NCBI GenBank assembly: GCA_964612965.1
Contig: CAZTGB010000002.1
Coordinates: forward strand, 1-64,000
Length of the DNA stretch: 64,000 nt
DNA from: CAZTGB01 sp964612965
Lineage (GTDB): Bacteria > Patescibacteriota > Microgenomatia > UBA8517
Direction of reading: 5' to 3'
Positions 51,327 through 58,702 of the stretch are shown piece by piece. The translations under genes and the position numbers were made by a program. Each line of letters starts with the position of its first letter. The stretch's first letter is position 1. The notes under the pieces were generated by a model, which ran no database searches, was not told where the DNA came from, and saw only the letters and a program-made list of their open reading frames with translations.

Positions 51327-51953
51327 TTATTCTGAATTTACACCAATATTACGCTTTATGATAGTTTCTTTTCCGCTTCTGCCAATTGCTTTAATCTCAA
51401 TTTCTCGCGTTTCAGGAGAAATTTCAATACCCACCAAAAACTTTCCATCAGCAGAAACCAACACAGGCTGATTATTTACAATTATTTTTGCATCCGTATC
51501 AGTTGTTCCCGAAACTACTACATATTTACCTGTAATATTCTCTCCTTCTTTTGGAGTTTCAACCCTAATTTCTGGAGCTGAAGTAAATTTAAAATATTGA
51601 ACTCCCAAATACCCTAAAATTATGATCACGATTAAAGTAACCCCTATTCCAAATGTAAGTTTAGGACTCCAAACAAATTTTCCCCCAATATCAGGCGTGG
51701 GATTAACCAATTGAACTTTTGGCGGATAATCTCTTTTAAAAAGCGCAACAGCCCTTTTTTCATCAATATTAAGCGCTCCCGCAATACTTTTTACAAATCC
51801 CAAGGTTGTTGAAAAATTAGGAAGCGTCTCCCACTTTTGATTTTCAATAGAATCAATAAAACCACTTTTAATTTTGGTTATTTCTTCCAAACGAGCAACG
51901 GAATATTTTTTCCGAACACGAGCAACTTTTACTACCTCACCTATTGTCTTCAT
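51327..51953 (-). CDS. rodZ: RodZ-like protein (HTH-TM-Ig-like)
   Basis: Cell-shape protein layout: an N-terminal HTH (about 4-70, GEVVKVARVRKKYSVARLEEITKI...GFVKSIAGAL), a juxtamembrane basic region, one membrane helix (about 104-123) and an outer beta-rich domain (about 128-208, EIRVETPKEGENITGKYVVVSGTTDTDAKIIVN) like a bacterial Ig fold. RodZ links MreB to the wall; no MreB gene is in the window. It follows ftsK by 44 bp. Confidence 0.85.
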   Translation of the reverse strand: MKTIGEVVKVARVRKKYSVARLEEITKIKSGFIDSIENQKWETLPNFSTTLGFVKSIAGALNIDEKRAVALFKRDYPPKVQLVNPTPDIGGKFVWSPKLTFGIGVTLIVIIILGYLGVQYFKFTSAPEIRVETPKEGENITGKYVVVSGTTDTDAKIIVNNQPVLVSADGKFLVGIEISPETREIEIKAIGRSGKETIIKRNIGVNSE

Positions 51954-51979
51954 TTATTTATATAATATTAACAGAGAAC

Positions 51980-51990
51980 AAGCTCTGCTT
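51980..51990 (-). repeat. micro-hairpin after ftsK stop
   Basis: AAGC-AGA-GCTT on the minus strand, 7 nt beyond the ftsK stop in the ftsK-rodZ gap. The stem is identical to the ribosomal-operon elements; only the loop differs. Confidence 0.6.
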
Positions 51991-51997
51991 ATTGTTT

Positions 51998-54088
51998 TCA
52001 TTGTTTATTACTGAGGTTTGCTAAAAATTCTTCAGCATTATTAATAAGCACCTCTCTTGGTTTACTGCTTCCATCGCTGGCAGCTATAACTCCCGAAGCT
52101 TCCAATTGATCAATGATTCTGGCCGCTCTTGCATAACCTATTGAAAGCCTTCTCTGAAGAAGTGAGGCCGATGCCCTGTCATACTGACAGACAACCTCAA
52201 CTGCTTTTTTGAAATTATCATCAATATCCCCCTCAACCCCAGAAACAGTAACAGTCCCCGGTTTGGCCATTGATGTTACCTCCTCAGTGTATTGAGTGGC
52301 TACTCCCTGGTTTTTGATAAAACTAACAAGCGCATTAATTTCACGATCATTAACAAAAGCCCCCTGAATTCTCATGGGTTTTGCCTGTTCTGGGGGAAGA
52401 TACAACATATCTCCACGTCCTAGAAGTTTTTCGGCTCCTTGCGTATCAAGTATTACTCGGGAATCAACTTGAGACGAAACTGCAAAAGCAATACGAGAGG
52501 GGACATTGGCCTTAATAAGCCCCGTAATAACATCAACTGATGGCCTTTGTGTAGCAAGCACCATATGAATTCCAGTAGCCCTACTCATTTGGGCAATTCT
52601 GGTAATCGCATCCTCAACTTCAACTGGAGAAAATAACATGATATCTGCAAGCTCATCAATAACAACCACTATATAAGGTAAGGCCTGGAAACCGCTCATT
52701 TCATTGTATCCGTCAATATTACGAGCTCCTGCTTCTGCAAAGAGCTTGTAACGCCTATCCATCTCAGCCATTACCCAACGAAGTGCAGAAATAACTTTTT
52801 CAGGCTCAACAATCACAGGTGATAGTAAGTGTGGAATCCCATTGTATCCCGTCAGCTCAACACGTTTAGGATCAACCAAAATCAATTTAACTTCAGAAGG
52901 GGAAGCACGGAAAAGTAGTGATGCCAAAAAAGCATTGATACAAACACTTTTTCCACTTCCTGTTTGGCCCGCAATAAGTACATGGGGCATTTTGGCAATA
53001 TCGGTTACAACAGGTTTTCCGCTTACATCAAGTCCTAAGGCAACAGCTAGCTTCGAGCGGCTACCGCTCATAGCATCACTCTCAATCATTTTTCTTAGAG
53101 GCACAAACTCGGCCGCACGATTTGGAAGTTCAATTCCCACTAAACTTCGTCCAGGAATCGGAGCTTCAATTCTAATTGTTCCATTAGGGGCTGCTAGGGC
53201 AAGAGCCAAATCTCGTTCCAAACTTGTAATTTTTGAAAGCTTTGTCCCAAGTGCAACTTCCAAAGCATATTGAGTAACAGCTGGTCCCAGGTTAACCTCA
53301 ACCACACGAGCTGTAATACCAAATGATTCAAGTGTTTTTTCAATAATTGCAGCATTTCCTTTGATGTCCCCTCTTTCTGCCTTTCCACCTTCCTCCTCGG
53401 AAAGAAGGGTAGCAGAAGGATAAGCCCACACTTTATCCTCTCCTGGAATATTGCTTACAAGTTTTTGTTCAAGCGGTTCTTTAGGGGCTGTGGGCTGTAT
53501 TTGAGATTTATCTGACTGATTTCCTCCTACAACCTTAAGAGGAGATTTTGAGAAAGCCTGACCACCCATTTTTATAGAAGACCCCCCATAAATGTACCCT
53601 TTAAAAGCTGAGAAAAAATTAACAACAATTTTAAATACTTGATCAATTGAGGTATTAAATAAAATTATTAAACCAATTAGGGTGGTTCCAAGGAGTACAA
53701 GTCCTGCCCCAAATCCTGTAATAAGAGTTGACATCGCCCCCCAAAATTCTACCCCCACCACCCCAGCTTTCCCAAGTGACATTATAGAAATAAAAAGAAG
53801 AAGTGATCCAACCACAACATTGGGTTGCCCAATAATCATTTTAGCTTTTGAAACAAGTAGTCCAAACGAAAGAAAAAGGAAAGGAAGTAATACAGCAGAC
53901 CACGAGAAATAATTAATTATCAAATCATTAAAACGCATAAGAATGGCTCCCGATCTTGAAAATGAAATTAATACCAAACCAGCAAGAGAAAAAAATACAA
54001 CCTGTGTGATAGAAAAGGCAGTCTCCCTTTTAAGTTTTAATTTAAAACCTCTTTTATCTAACCTTCTTTTGTGACGTTTCTTACTCAT
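51998..54088 (-). CDS. ftsK: DNA translocase FtsK/SpoIIIE
   Basis: Membrane-anchored DNA pump that clears chromosome DNA from the division septum. Four membrane helices lie at about 30-150; the motor has Walker A GQTGSGKSV and Walker B VVVIDELADIM; the C-terminal gamma winged-helix (LLQRRLSIGYARAARIIDQLEASG) is intact. I start it at the ATG at 54088 (MSKKRHKRRLDK, about 696 residues), supported by TATAAT 10 nt upstream. The frame upstream (to 54148) runs through the inverted-repeat region. Confidence 0.96.
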   Translation of the reverse strand: MSKKRHKRRLDKRGFKLKLKRETAFSITQVVFFSLAGLVLISFSRSGAILMRFNDLIINYFSWSAVLLPFLFLSFGLLVSKAKMIIGQPNVVVGSLLLFISIMSLGKAGVVGVEFWGAMSTLITGFGAGLVLLGTTLIGLIILFNTSIDQVFKIVVNFFSAFKGYIYGGSSIKMGGQAFSKSPLKVVGGNQSDKSQIQPTAPKEPLEQKLVSNIPGEDKVWAYPSATLLSEEEGGKAERGDIKGNAAIIEKTLESFGITARVVEVNLGPAVTQYALEVALGTKLSKITSLERDLALALAAPNGTIRIEAPIPGRSLVGIELPNRAAEFVPLRKMIESDAMSGSRSKLAVALGLDVSGKPVVTDIAKMPHVLIAGQTGSGKSVCINAFLASLLFRASPSEVKLILVDPKRVELTGYNGIPHLLSPVIVEPEKVISALRWVMAEMDRRYKLFAEAGARNIDGYNEMSGFQALPYIVVVIDELADIMLFSPVEVEDAITRIAQMSRATGIHMVLATQRPSVDVITGLIKANVPSRIAFAVSSQVDSRVILDTQGAEKLLGRGDMLYLPPEQAKPMRIQGAFVNDREINALVSFIKNQGVATQYTEEVTSMAKPGTVTVSGVEGDIDDNFKKAVEVVCQYDRASASLLQRRLSIGYARAARIIDQLEASGVIAASDGSSKPREVLINNAEEFLANLSNKQ

Positions 54089-54098
54089 GGCAAGAATC

Positions 54099-54104
54099 AT
54101 TATA
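54099..54104 (-). promoter_or_regulatory. ftsK -10 box
   Basis: TATAAT on the minus strand, 10 nt before the ATG at 54088; predicted leader 3-4 nt. Confidence 0.5.
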
Positions 54105-54123
54105 TACGAACTTAAGATAAACA

Positions 54124-54170
54124 AAAAAGATCCCGCTTTATGTTGCACTAAACATAATTAAGGATCTTTT
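54124..54170. terminator. bidirectional terminator-like hairpin
   Basis: AAAAGATCC (about 54125-54133) pairs with GGATCTTTT (54162-54170), enclosing a second stem TTATGTT/AACATAA (about 54138-54157). T-runs flank both ends, so it could end transcription of the 98-residue membrane protein gene on the minus strand. Confidence 0.6.
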
Positions 54171-54179
54171 AACTTTCAA

Positions 54180-54238
54180 CTTATTACCACTCTTTGAATT
54201 CCCAAAAATCTAGAAACTCAAAGAGCAGTGGTAATAAG
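54180..54238. repeat. large imperfect inverted repeat
   Basis: CTTATTACCACTCTTTGA (54180-54197) is the reverse complement of 54218-54238 except for a 3-nt bulge (18 bp in all), with a 20-nt loop. It is not flanked by a T-run. It lies between the small membrane protein gene and the adjacent terminator-like hairpin. Confidence 0.85.
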
Positions 54239-54286
54239 CATCAAGAATCATTGTGAAATGATTAGTGAGCAGCCACAGCCCCATTA

Positions 54287-54583
54287 TTATTTTGTTCCTA
54301 CAATGGCCAGGATTACAACCCACATTATCCTGGTTATAAAGCAAGCAAAAATCCATCCAACCAAAAAACTCATCATCCCGATTATTAAAATAAAAACCAC
54401 GTAATCACTCGGACCAGTCCAAATTACCCATACCCCCGTAATCACAATAAAAATACCTTGTATCAAACCAAGGCGGGGAGATAATTTTATTTCAGATCCT
54501 GGGACGAGTTTTAGAGCTGTCTTATAAACCCCTAAAACGAAACCAACTACAAAATTTAATAAACCCACAATCAAAAGTGCCAT
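54287..54583 (-). CDS. small polytopic membrane protein, unknown
   Basis: About 98 residues with two or three membrane helices (LLIVGLLNFVVGFVLGVY; IQGIFIVITGVWVIW; FILIIGMMSFLVGWIFAC). I start it at the ATG at 54583 because AAAAAGGAG lies 7 nt upstream, a strong Shine-Dalgarno rare in this window; the open frame to 54658 lacks one. It has its own terminator-like region. In layout it recalls the accessory membrane-protein unit at 20014. Confidence 0.75.
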   Translation of the reverse strand: MALLIVGLLNFVVGFVLGVYKTALKLVPGSEIKLSPRLGLIQGIFIVITGVWVIWTGPSDYVVFILIIGMMSFLVGWIFACFITRIMWVVILAIVGTK

Positions 54584-54672
54584 GTCAATCTCCTTTTTAT
54601 TTTGTGAATGTACCCCCGTACGGACTACTGGAAGCAAATATAACCCTATAATGATCAAAAGGCAAGAGGAAG

Positions 54673-56328
54673 CTAGACTTCAACTACAACAGTTAAAACC
54701 ATCGGTTTCCTTCTTGTTTTATCAAAGAAGTATTTCTCTAAGAATTGATTTGTTAGATTTCTGACTGATGAAGTGTTTGTTAAATTTTTTCTTTGCAATA
54801 GATTCATAAGCTGGGCTCCAGCGTCATCAAGAACCCCACCAAATTTTTGTTGGAAAACAAATCCTCTGCTAGTTAATTCTGGTTTCCCTACTATTCTTGT
54901 TCCCTTATTAACTTTAACTACTGCAACTACAACTCCCTCATCTCCAAGTAAAGTTCTGTCTTCCAAAACAACTTTACCGATATCACCAATTCCAAGACCG
55001 TGGACAAAAACTTCCTTAACAGGAATTGTTCCACCTCGTTTTGCCTCTCCATTTTCAAAAACCACACTTTCGCCGGGTTTTAGTCTAAAGACGTTAGCTG
55101 CCGGAGAACCTGTTGAGACAACAAGATTTTCATAAGACTTCATATATCTGATTGTTCCTCCTGTCGGCACAAAATATTTTGGTTTTATCATTTTAAAAAG
55201 TTCTTTGATATCTTCCTGGGTACCATGTCCTGATACGTGTAATCCTTCATGTAAATCGTAATAGTGAACATCAGCTCCTTTGTCTATTAAATTATCAACT
55301 ATAAAATCTTCGCTTTCTTTGGAATATGCAGGTCCCGGGTCTGCAGAAAAAATGAATGTATCACTCGGTTTTATTTCAACTCTATTGTGTTCCCCTAAAG
55401 CAAGTCTATAAACGGAGCTTCCTGGTTGGCCGTAGCACCCGGCAATAATGTACATGATTTTATTTGGCGAATATTTTGAGGCGTCCCTAAGATCGACAAT
55501 CTCGTTTGGTAAACATTTTAAATAACCAAGATTATAGGCAATCTCAAGTTTGCTTTGGATTGATCTCCCCACAAGTACAGCTTTTCTTGAAGATCTTTGA
55601 GCTACATTAATAATTTGTTGAAACCTTCCGATTGAGGACGAAATTGCAGTCACATAAACAGCCTGAGGTGCATCTTTAACTATATTAAACATCCTATCTT
55701 CAATTCCAACTCCACTTGGAGCCATTCCAGGATCATTTGATCCCAAACAATCAGACATTAAACATAAAACTGGCTTTTCACTTGCCAACTTTTTAGCTTT
55801 TGGAATATCAAAAATCATTCCGTCTGTTGAAGTCTGATCCATTTTGTGCTCTGCTACATGGAAAATCCTTCCGGCAGGGGTATCAATTGCATACCCAACA
55901 GTGTCAGGTACCGAGTGTGTGACTCTAAATGGGAAAAACTTAAACTCACCAACTTCAAACGTGTCACGGTCTGGATTAAATGTATTTAATTTATAATTTA
56001 CAACTTTATAATCTTCAAATTTTACTTTTAAAAATTCCGTAACAATTGGCGGGCACCAGATAGGAGCATTTAGCTCCTTTAAAAGAAAAGGTAGGGCTCC
56101 AACATGATCATCATGTCCTTGAGATACGACTATTCCTCTTAACTTATTTTTATTCTTAACAATATATGAAAAATCAGGTAGAACCAGCTCAACCCCTGGC
56201 ATTTCTAAATCAGGAAAACCAACACCACAATCCAAAATAATCATGTCTTTTTCTGTTTCGTAAACATAGAGGTTCTCAGTAACATCTGTTGTACCTGAGA
56301 GGGCTATAAATTTGAGGGTTGGTTTCAT
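54673..56328 (-). CDS. RNase J-like protein with altered metal ligands
   Basis: Metallo-beta-lactamase/beta-CASP ribonuclease fold, 551 residues, with the RNase J layout. Compared with RNase J, the usual HxHxDH reads QGHDDH (70-75): the first His is Gln. VTHSVPD keeps its His (138). The bridging Asp of TGDFK is Glu or absent (VAEHKMD, 158-164), and the late PVHGE His reads PTGGT (388-392). At least two metal ligands are lost, so activity may be weak, changed or structural. It overlaps the UDG gene by 4 nt. Confidence 0.85.
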   Translation of the reverse strand: MKPTLKFIALSGTTDVTENLYVYETEKDMIILDCGVGFPDLEMPGVELVLPDFSYIVKNKNKLRGIVVSQGHDDHVGALPFLLKELNAPIWCPPIVTEFLKVKFEDYKVVNYKLNTFNPDRDTFEVGEFKFFPFRVTHSVPDTVGYAIDTPAGRIFHVAEHKMDQTSTDGMIFDIPKAKKLASEKPVLCLMSDCLGSNDPGMAPSGVGIEDRMFNIVKDAPQAVYVTAISSSIGRFQQIINVAQRSSRKAVLVGRSIQSKLEIAYNLGYLKCLPNEIVDLRDASKYSPNKIMYIIAGCYGQPGSSVYRLALGEHNRVEIKPSDTFIFSADPGPAYSKESEDFIVDNLIDKGADVHYYDLHEGLHVSGHGTQEDIKELFKMIKPKYFVPTGGTIRYMKSYENLVVSTGSPAANVFRLKPGESVVFENGEAKRGGTIPVKEVFVHGLGIGDIGKVVLEDRTLLGDEGVVVAVVKVNKGTRIVGKPELTSRGFVFQQKFGGVLDDAGAQLMNLLQRKNLTNTSSVRNLTNQFLEKYFFDKTRRKPMVLTVVVEV

Positions 56329-56942
56329 ACTAAACTTGCTTGCTCTGCCTTAAGCTTATCATCTTCTGGCTTTAAAATCTCAGGTAACATTTCTTTTAAA
56401 TTTAAAAAATCCTTCTTCTCTTGTTCAAGAACATTCCCATTACGAAGTGACGCTGCTGGGTGATACATAGGGATAATCACAGTTCTTCTCTCTCCCAGAA
56501 ATACTTCGTATCTCTTGCCGTGAACGGCCGAGATAAAAACATTTGGCAAAAATTTTGCCATAGAAAATCTTCCCAAAGTCAAAATAACCTTAGGTTTGAT
56601 AATCTCAATTATCTTATCCAAGTATTTTCCATATGCAGAAATTTCTTCTGGAAGAGGGTCACGATTTTCAGGAGGTCTATGGTGAACCATATTTGTAATA
56701 AAAACCTTTTCTCTTTGAAGTCCGGCTAGTAATAAAAGCTGATCTAATAATTTACCAGCAGGCCCCACAAATGGAAGCCCTTTTAGGTCTTCCATTCTTC
56801 CAGCACCCTCTCCGATACACAAAACTCTAGCTTCAGTATTGCCAGCTCCAAATACCAATTGGGTCGCATCTTTTTTAAGAGGAAGTGAATCATCCCTCTC
56901 CATCTCATCTTTTAATTTGTGAAGTTCTTCGTACCTACTCAT
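56325..56942 (-). CDS. uracil-DNA glycosylase, family 4-like, without Fe-S cluster
   Basis: Removes uracil from DNA. Motif 1 is GEGAGRMEDLKGLPFVGPAG (about 44-63), FITNMVHHRPPENRDP follows, and the late His is in PMYHPAASLRN. Family 4 enzymes usually bind 4Fe-4S with four Cys; here there is only one Cys, and the usual KCRPP Cys is His. 205 residues. It overlaps both neighbours by 4 nt in one operon. Confidence 0.9.
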   Translation of the reverse strand: MSRYEELHKLKDEMERDDSLPLKKDATQLVFGAGNTEARVLCIGEGAGRMEDLKGLPFVGPAGKLLDQLLLLAGLQREKVFITNMVHHRPPENRDPLPEEISAYGKYLDKIIEIIKPKVILTLGRFSMAKFLPNVFISAVHGKRYEVFLGERRTVIIPMYHPAASLRNGNVLEQEKKDFLNLKEMLPEILKPEDDKLKAEQASLV

Positions 56943-57544
56943 ATTTCAATTCCCAAATTTTTCATTTCCACTATCAGTTTATCTCTATTTTCAAAAAGAA
57001 TTGTCTTAAATCCAAATTCTTTTGCTGGAAAAATATTTCTTTCTAAATTATCTATAAATATAGTTTCTTCAGGAATCACATTCCCCTTTAATATTAGGGA
57101 TTCATATATTTCCTTGTTGGGTTTACCTATCCCCTCGTTGCAGGAGCTAATAATCAAGTCAAAATAGTCATTCAAATTGAATTCTTTTGTTTTTAAATTC
57201 AGCCAATCCTTAGTTATATTCGTTAAAGCAAATATTTTATATTTATCCTTTAACTTAGGTAAAAGGGAAAAAGTTTCTGACTTTTCAATCATTTGTCTAT
57301 AGATCTCTTTTAAACTGATAACTTGAAGTTCTGTGTGGTCCCCAACACTATTTTTTAAAAAAGTATGAAAGAATTGATCCTCGTTAGTTTTACCGTCTCG
57401 TGCATCCGGCCAAGCGGCAATCCAACCCATATCTAGCTGCTCATCTTCAATTTTAAAAAGATCCTTTACCTCTCGAGAGTTCACCCAATTATCATCTTCA
57501 CTTAAAATAACCCCTCCAAAGTCAAAAACTAAGTTCTTAATCAT
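56939..57544 (-). CDS. HAD-superfamily hydrolase
   Basis: Phosphatase-type fold. Motif I DFGGV (about 8-12) with the nucleophilic Asp, motif II TN (about 107-108), the Lys in GKPNKEIYES and motif III FIDNLERN are in order. 201 residues with a helical cap between about 15 and 80. Substrate unknown. It overlaps the phosphoesterase and UDG genes by 4 nt each, so it belongs to the same translated series. Confidence 0.92.
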   Translation of the reverse strand: MIKNLVFDFGGVILSEDDNWVNSREVKDLFKIEDEQLDMGWIAAWPDARDGKTNEDQFFHTFLKNSVGDHTELQVISLKEIYRQMIEKSETFSLLPKLKDKYKIFALTNITKDWLNLKTKEFNLNDYFDLIISSCNEGIGKPNKEIYESLILKGNVIPEETIFIDNLERNIFPAKEFGFKTILFENRDKLIVEMKNLGIEI

Positions 57545-58008
57545 AGGTTAAAGAATTCTACTTCATTAGTCGTGGTTTCATAAACAGCAAAGTTGATTCC
57601 ATTAGAAAGTGCTCCTGGCCTTACAAATTTTACAAAATTAATCATGGTTTCGGCATTTGAATGATAATGTCCGCCAAAAACAATATTGAGTCCCTCAAAT
57701 CTTTTGTCATCAAATTTTGCTTGATGAATAACCCCAATTTTTCTCCCATCAATTTCGAATTTTAAAAAATCGGAATCAAACTTTTTGGCATTAAACCTCA
57801 AAACTTCTTCAACGTCATGATCAATATCTGCGTTGCCCAAGACAGCATATAAGGGGATCTCAAAAATTAAAACCTCATTAACAGATTCAACATTATCCCA
57901 ATCACCACAATGAACAACCCCTCCAGCTTTAATAGTCTTTGCAAATCCCATTACATGTTTTATGTTTGCAATATTTCCATGAGAATCGCTTATTACCAAA
58001 ATTTTCAT
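57541..58008 (-). CDS. YfcE/MJ0936-type metallophosphoesterase
   Basis: Calcineurin-like phosphodiesterase. It starts MKILVISDSHGN (Asp-x-His) and has HCGDWDNV, VLGNADID (GN(H/A)D) and FGGHYHSNAE in the usual order. 155 residues. I use the ATG at 58008 because the family starts there; an earlier ATG in frame is not supported. It sits 1 bp after the PIN gene. Confidence 0.93.
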   Translation of the reverse strand: MKILVISDSHGNIANIKHVMGFAKTIKAGGVVHCGDWDNVESVNEVLIFEIPLYAVLGNADIDHDVEEVLRFNAKKFDSDFLKFEIDGRKIGVIHQAKFDDKRFEGLNIVFGGHYHSNAETMINFVKFVRPGALSNGINFAVYETTTNEVEFFNL

Positions 58009-58009
58009 A

Positions 58010-58429
58010 TTAATTTTCGTTTTCAAAAAAACTAAGAAATTCTTTAGGAGTAACAACTAAAATATTTTTGTATTTCTTAAGTACCAAAAGATCTTTATCT
58101 CCTGTAATGATAATTCTACTTTTACTCTCAACGGCTGTCTCTAAAACCTTGTTGTCTTTTATGTCTCTAACAACAAAAAGTTCTTTTTGGGGATAGACAA
58201 CTTTAAAAATATTCAAGATTTCTGACTCCAGTTCTTTGATTTTCTCTTCAGAAAAATTAAATTTCTTACGAAGGGTTTCCAAAAGTTCAGAAATTAGCTG
58301 GGGTGATGTAAAAACTTCTAATCTCTCCTTAACAACTATTTCTATTAGTCTTTTTGGTGCACCACCAAATACCAAAGAGGAAATTATTACATTTGTATCA
58401 ATTACTATTCCTAGACTTCGTCTTACCAT
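58010..58429 (-). CDS. PIN-domain toxin
   Basis: Putative ribonuclease toxin (VapC-like). The first acidic residue is in VIDTNVIIS (about 9-17), the others in PQLISELLETL (Glu) and IIITGDKDLL (Asp pair). 139 residues. It overlaps the RHH antitoxin gene by 32 nt. PIN toxins cut RNA; the target is unknown. Confidence 0.9.
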   Translation of the reverse strand: MVRRSLGIVIDTNVIISSLVFGGAPKRLIEIVVKERLEVFTSPQLISELLETLRKKFNFSEEKIKELESEILNIFKVVYPQKELFVVRDIKDNKVLETAVESKSRIIITGDKDLLVLKKYKNILVVTPKEFLSFFENEN

Positions 58430-58661
58430 TTCTATACTTGTCTATCATCTTATACACATCTTCTTCACTTTTAATACCCATCTTATTACCTATTCCCTTT
58501 CCATAAGTGAAAAGATCGTCCCAAACAGCCTTATTTTTCAAGTACGACATTAAAGCAGATTTAATAAGCTCACTTCTGGTTTTATATTCACTTTTAGCCA
58601 CCAAATCTGTTTTTTTAACCAATTCTTGGGGGAGAGATATGTTTAATGTTTGAATTTGCAT
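58398..58661 (-). CDS. ribbon-helix-helix antitoxin
   Basis: Antitoxin and likely autorepressor. The N-terminal strand and helices MQIQTLNISLPQELVKKTD...RSELIKSALMSYL are a MetJ/Arc-type fold; the C-terminal part would wrap the PIN toxin. I start it at the ATG at 58661 because the strand begins there. Its promoter and operator-like repeats lie immediately upstream. 87 residues. Confidence 0.88.
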   Translation of the reverse strand: MQIQTLNISLPQELVKKTDLVAKSEYKTRSELIKSALMSYLKNKAVWDDLFTYGKGIGNKMGIKSEEDVYKMIDKYRNGKTKSRNSN

Positions 58662-58699
58662 ATACAAGCATTGTATACACAATGTATAGCACGTGTCAA
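58661..58699 (-). promoter_or_regulatory. promoter and operator of RHH/PIN unit
   Basis: On the minus strand, TTGACA at 58694-58699, 16 bp, TATACA at 58672-58677. Around the -10 TATACA repeats twice and CATTGT/ACAATG forms an inverted repeat, the usual form of an RHH operator. Bound antitoxin would cover the -10. The predicted leader is about 4 nt. Confidence 0.75.
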
Positions 58700-58702
58700 G
58701 TC

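Noticed and set aside
54089..54148. Earlier FtsK start at 54148
   Set aside because: It would be upstream of the TATAAT at 54099-54104 and partly inside the terminator-like hairpin; the ATG at 54088 is followed by a typical basic start.
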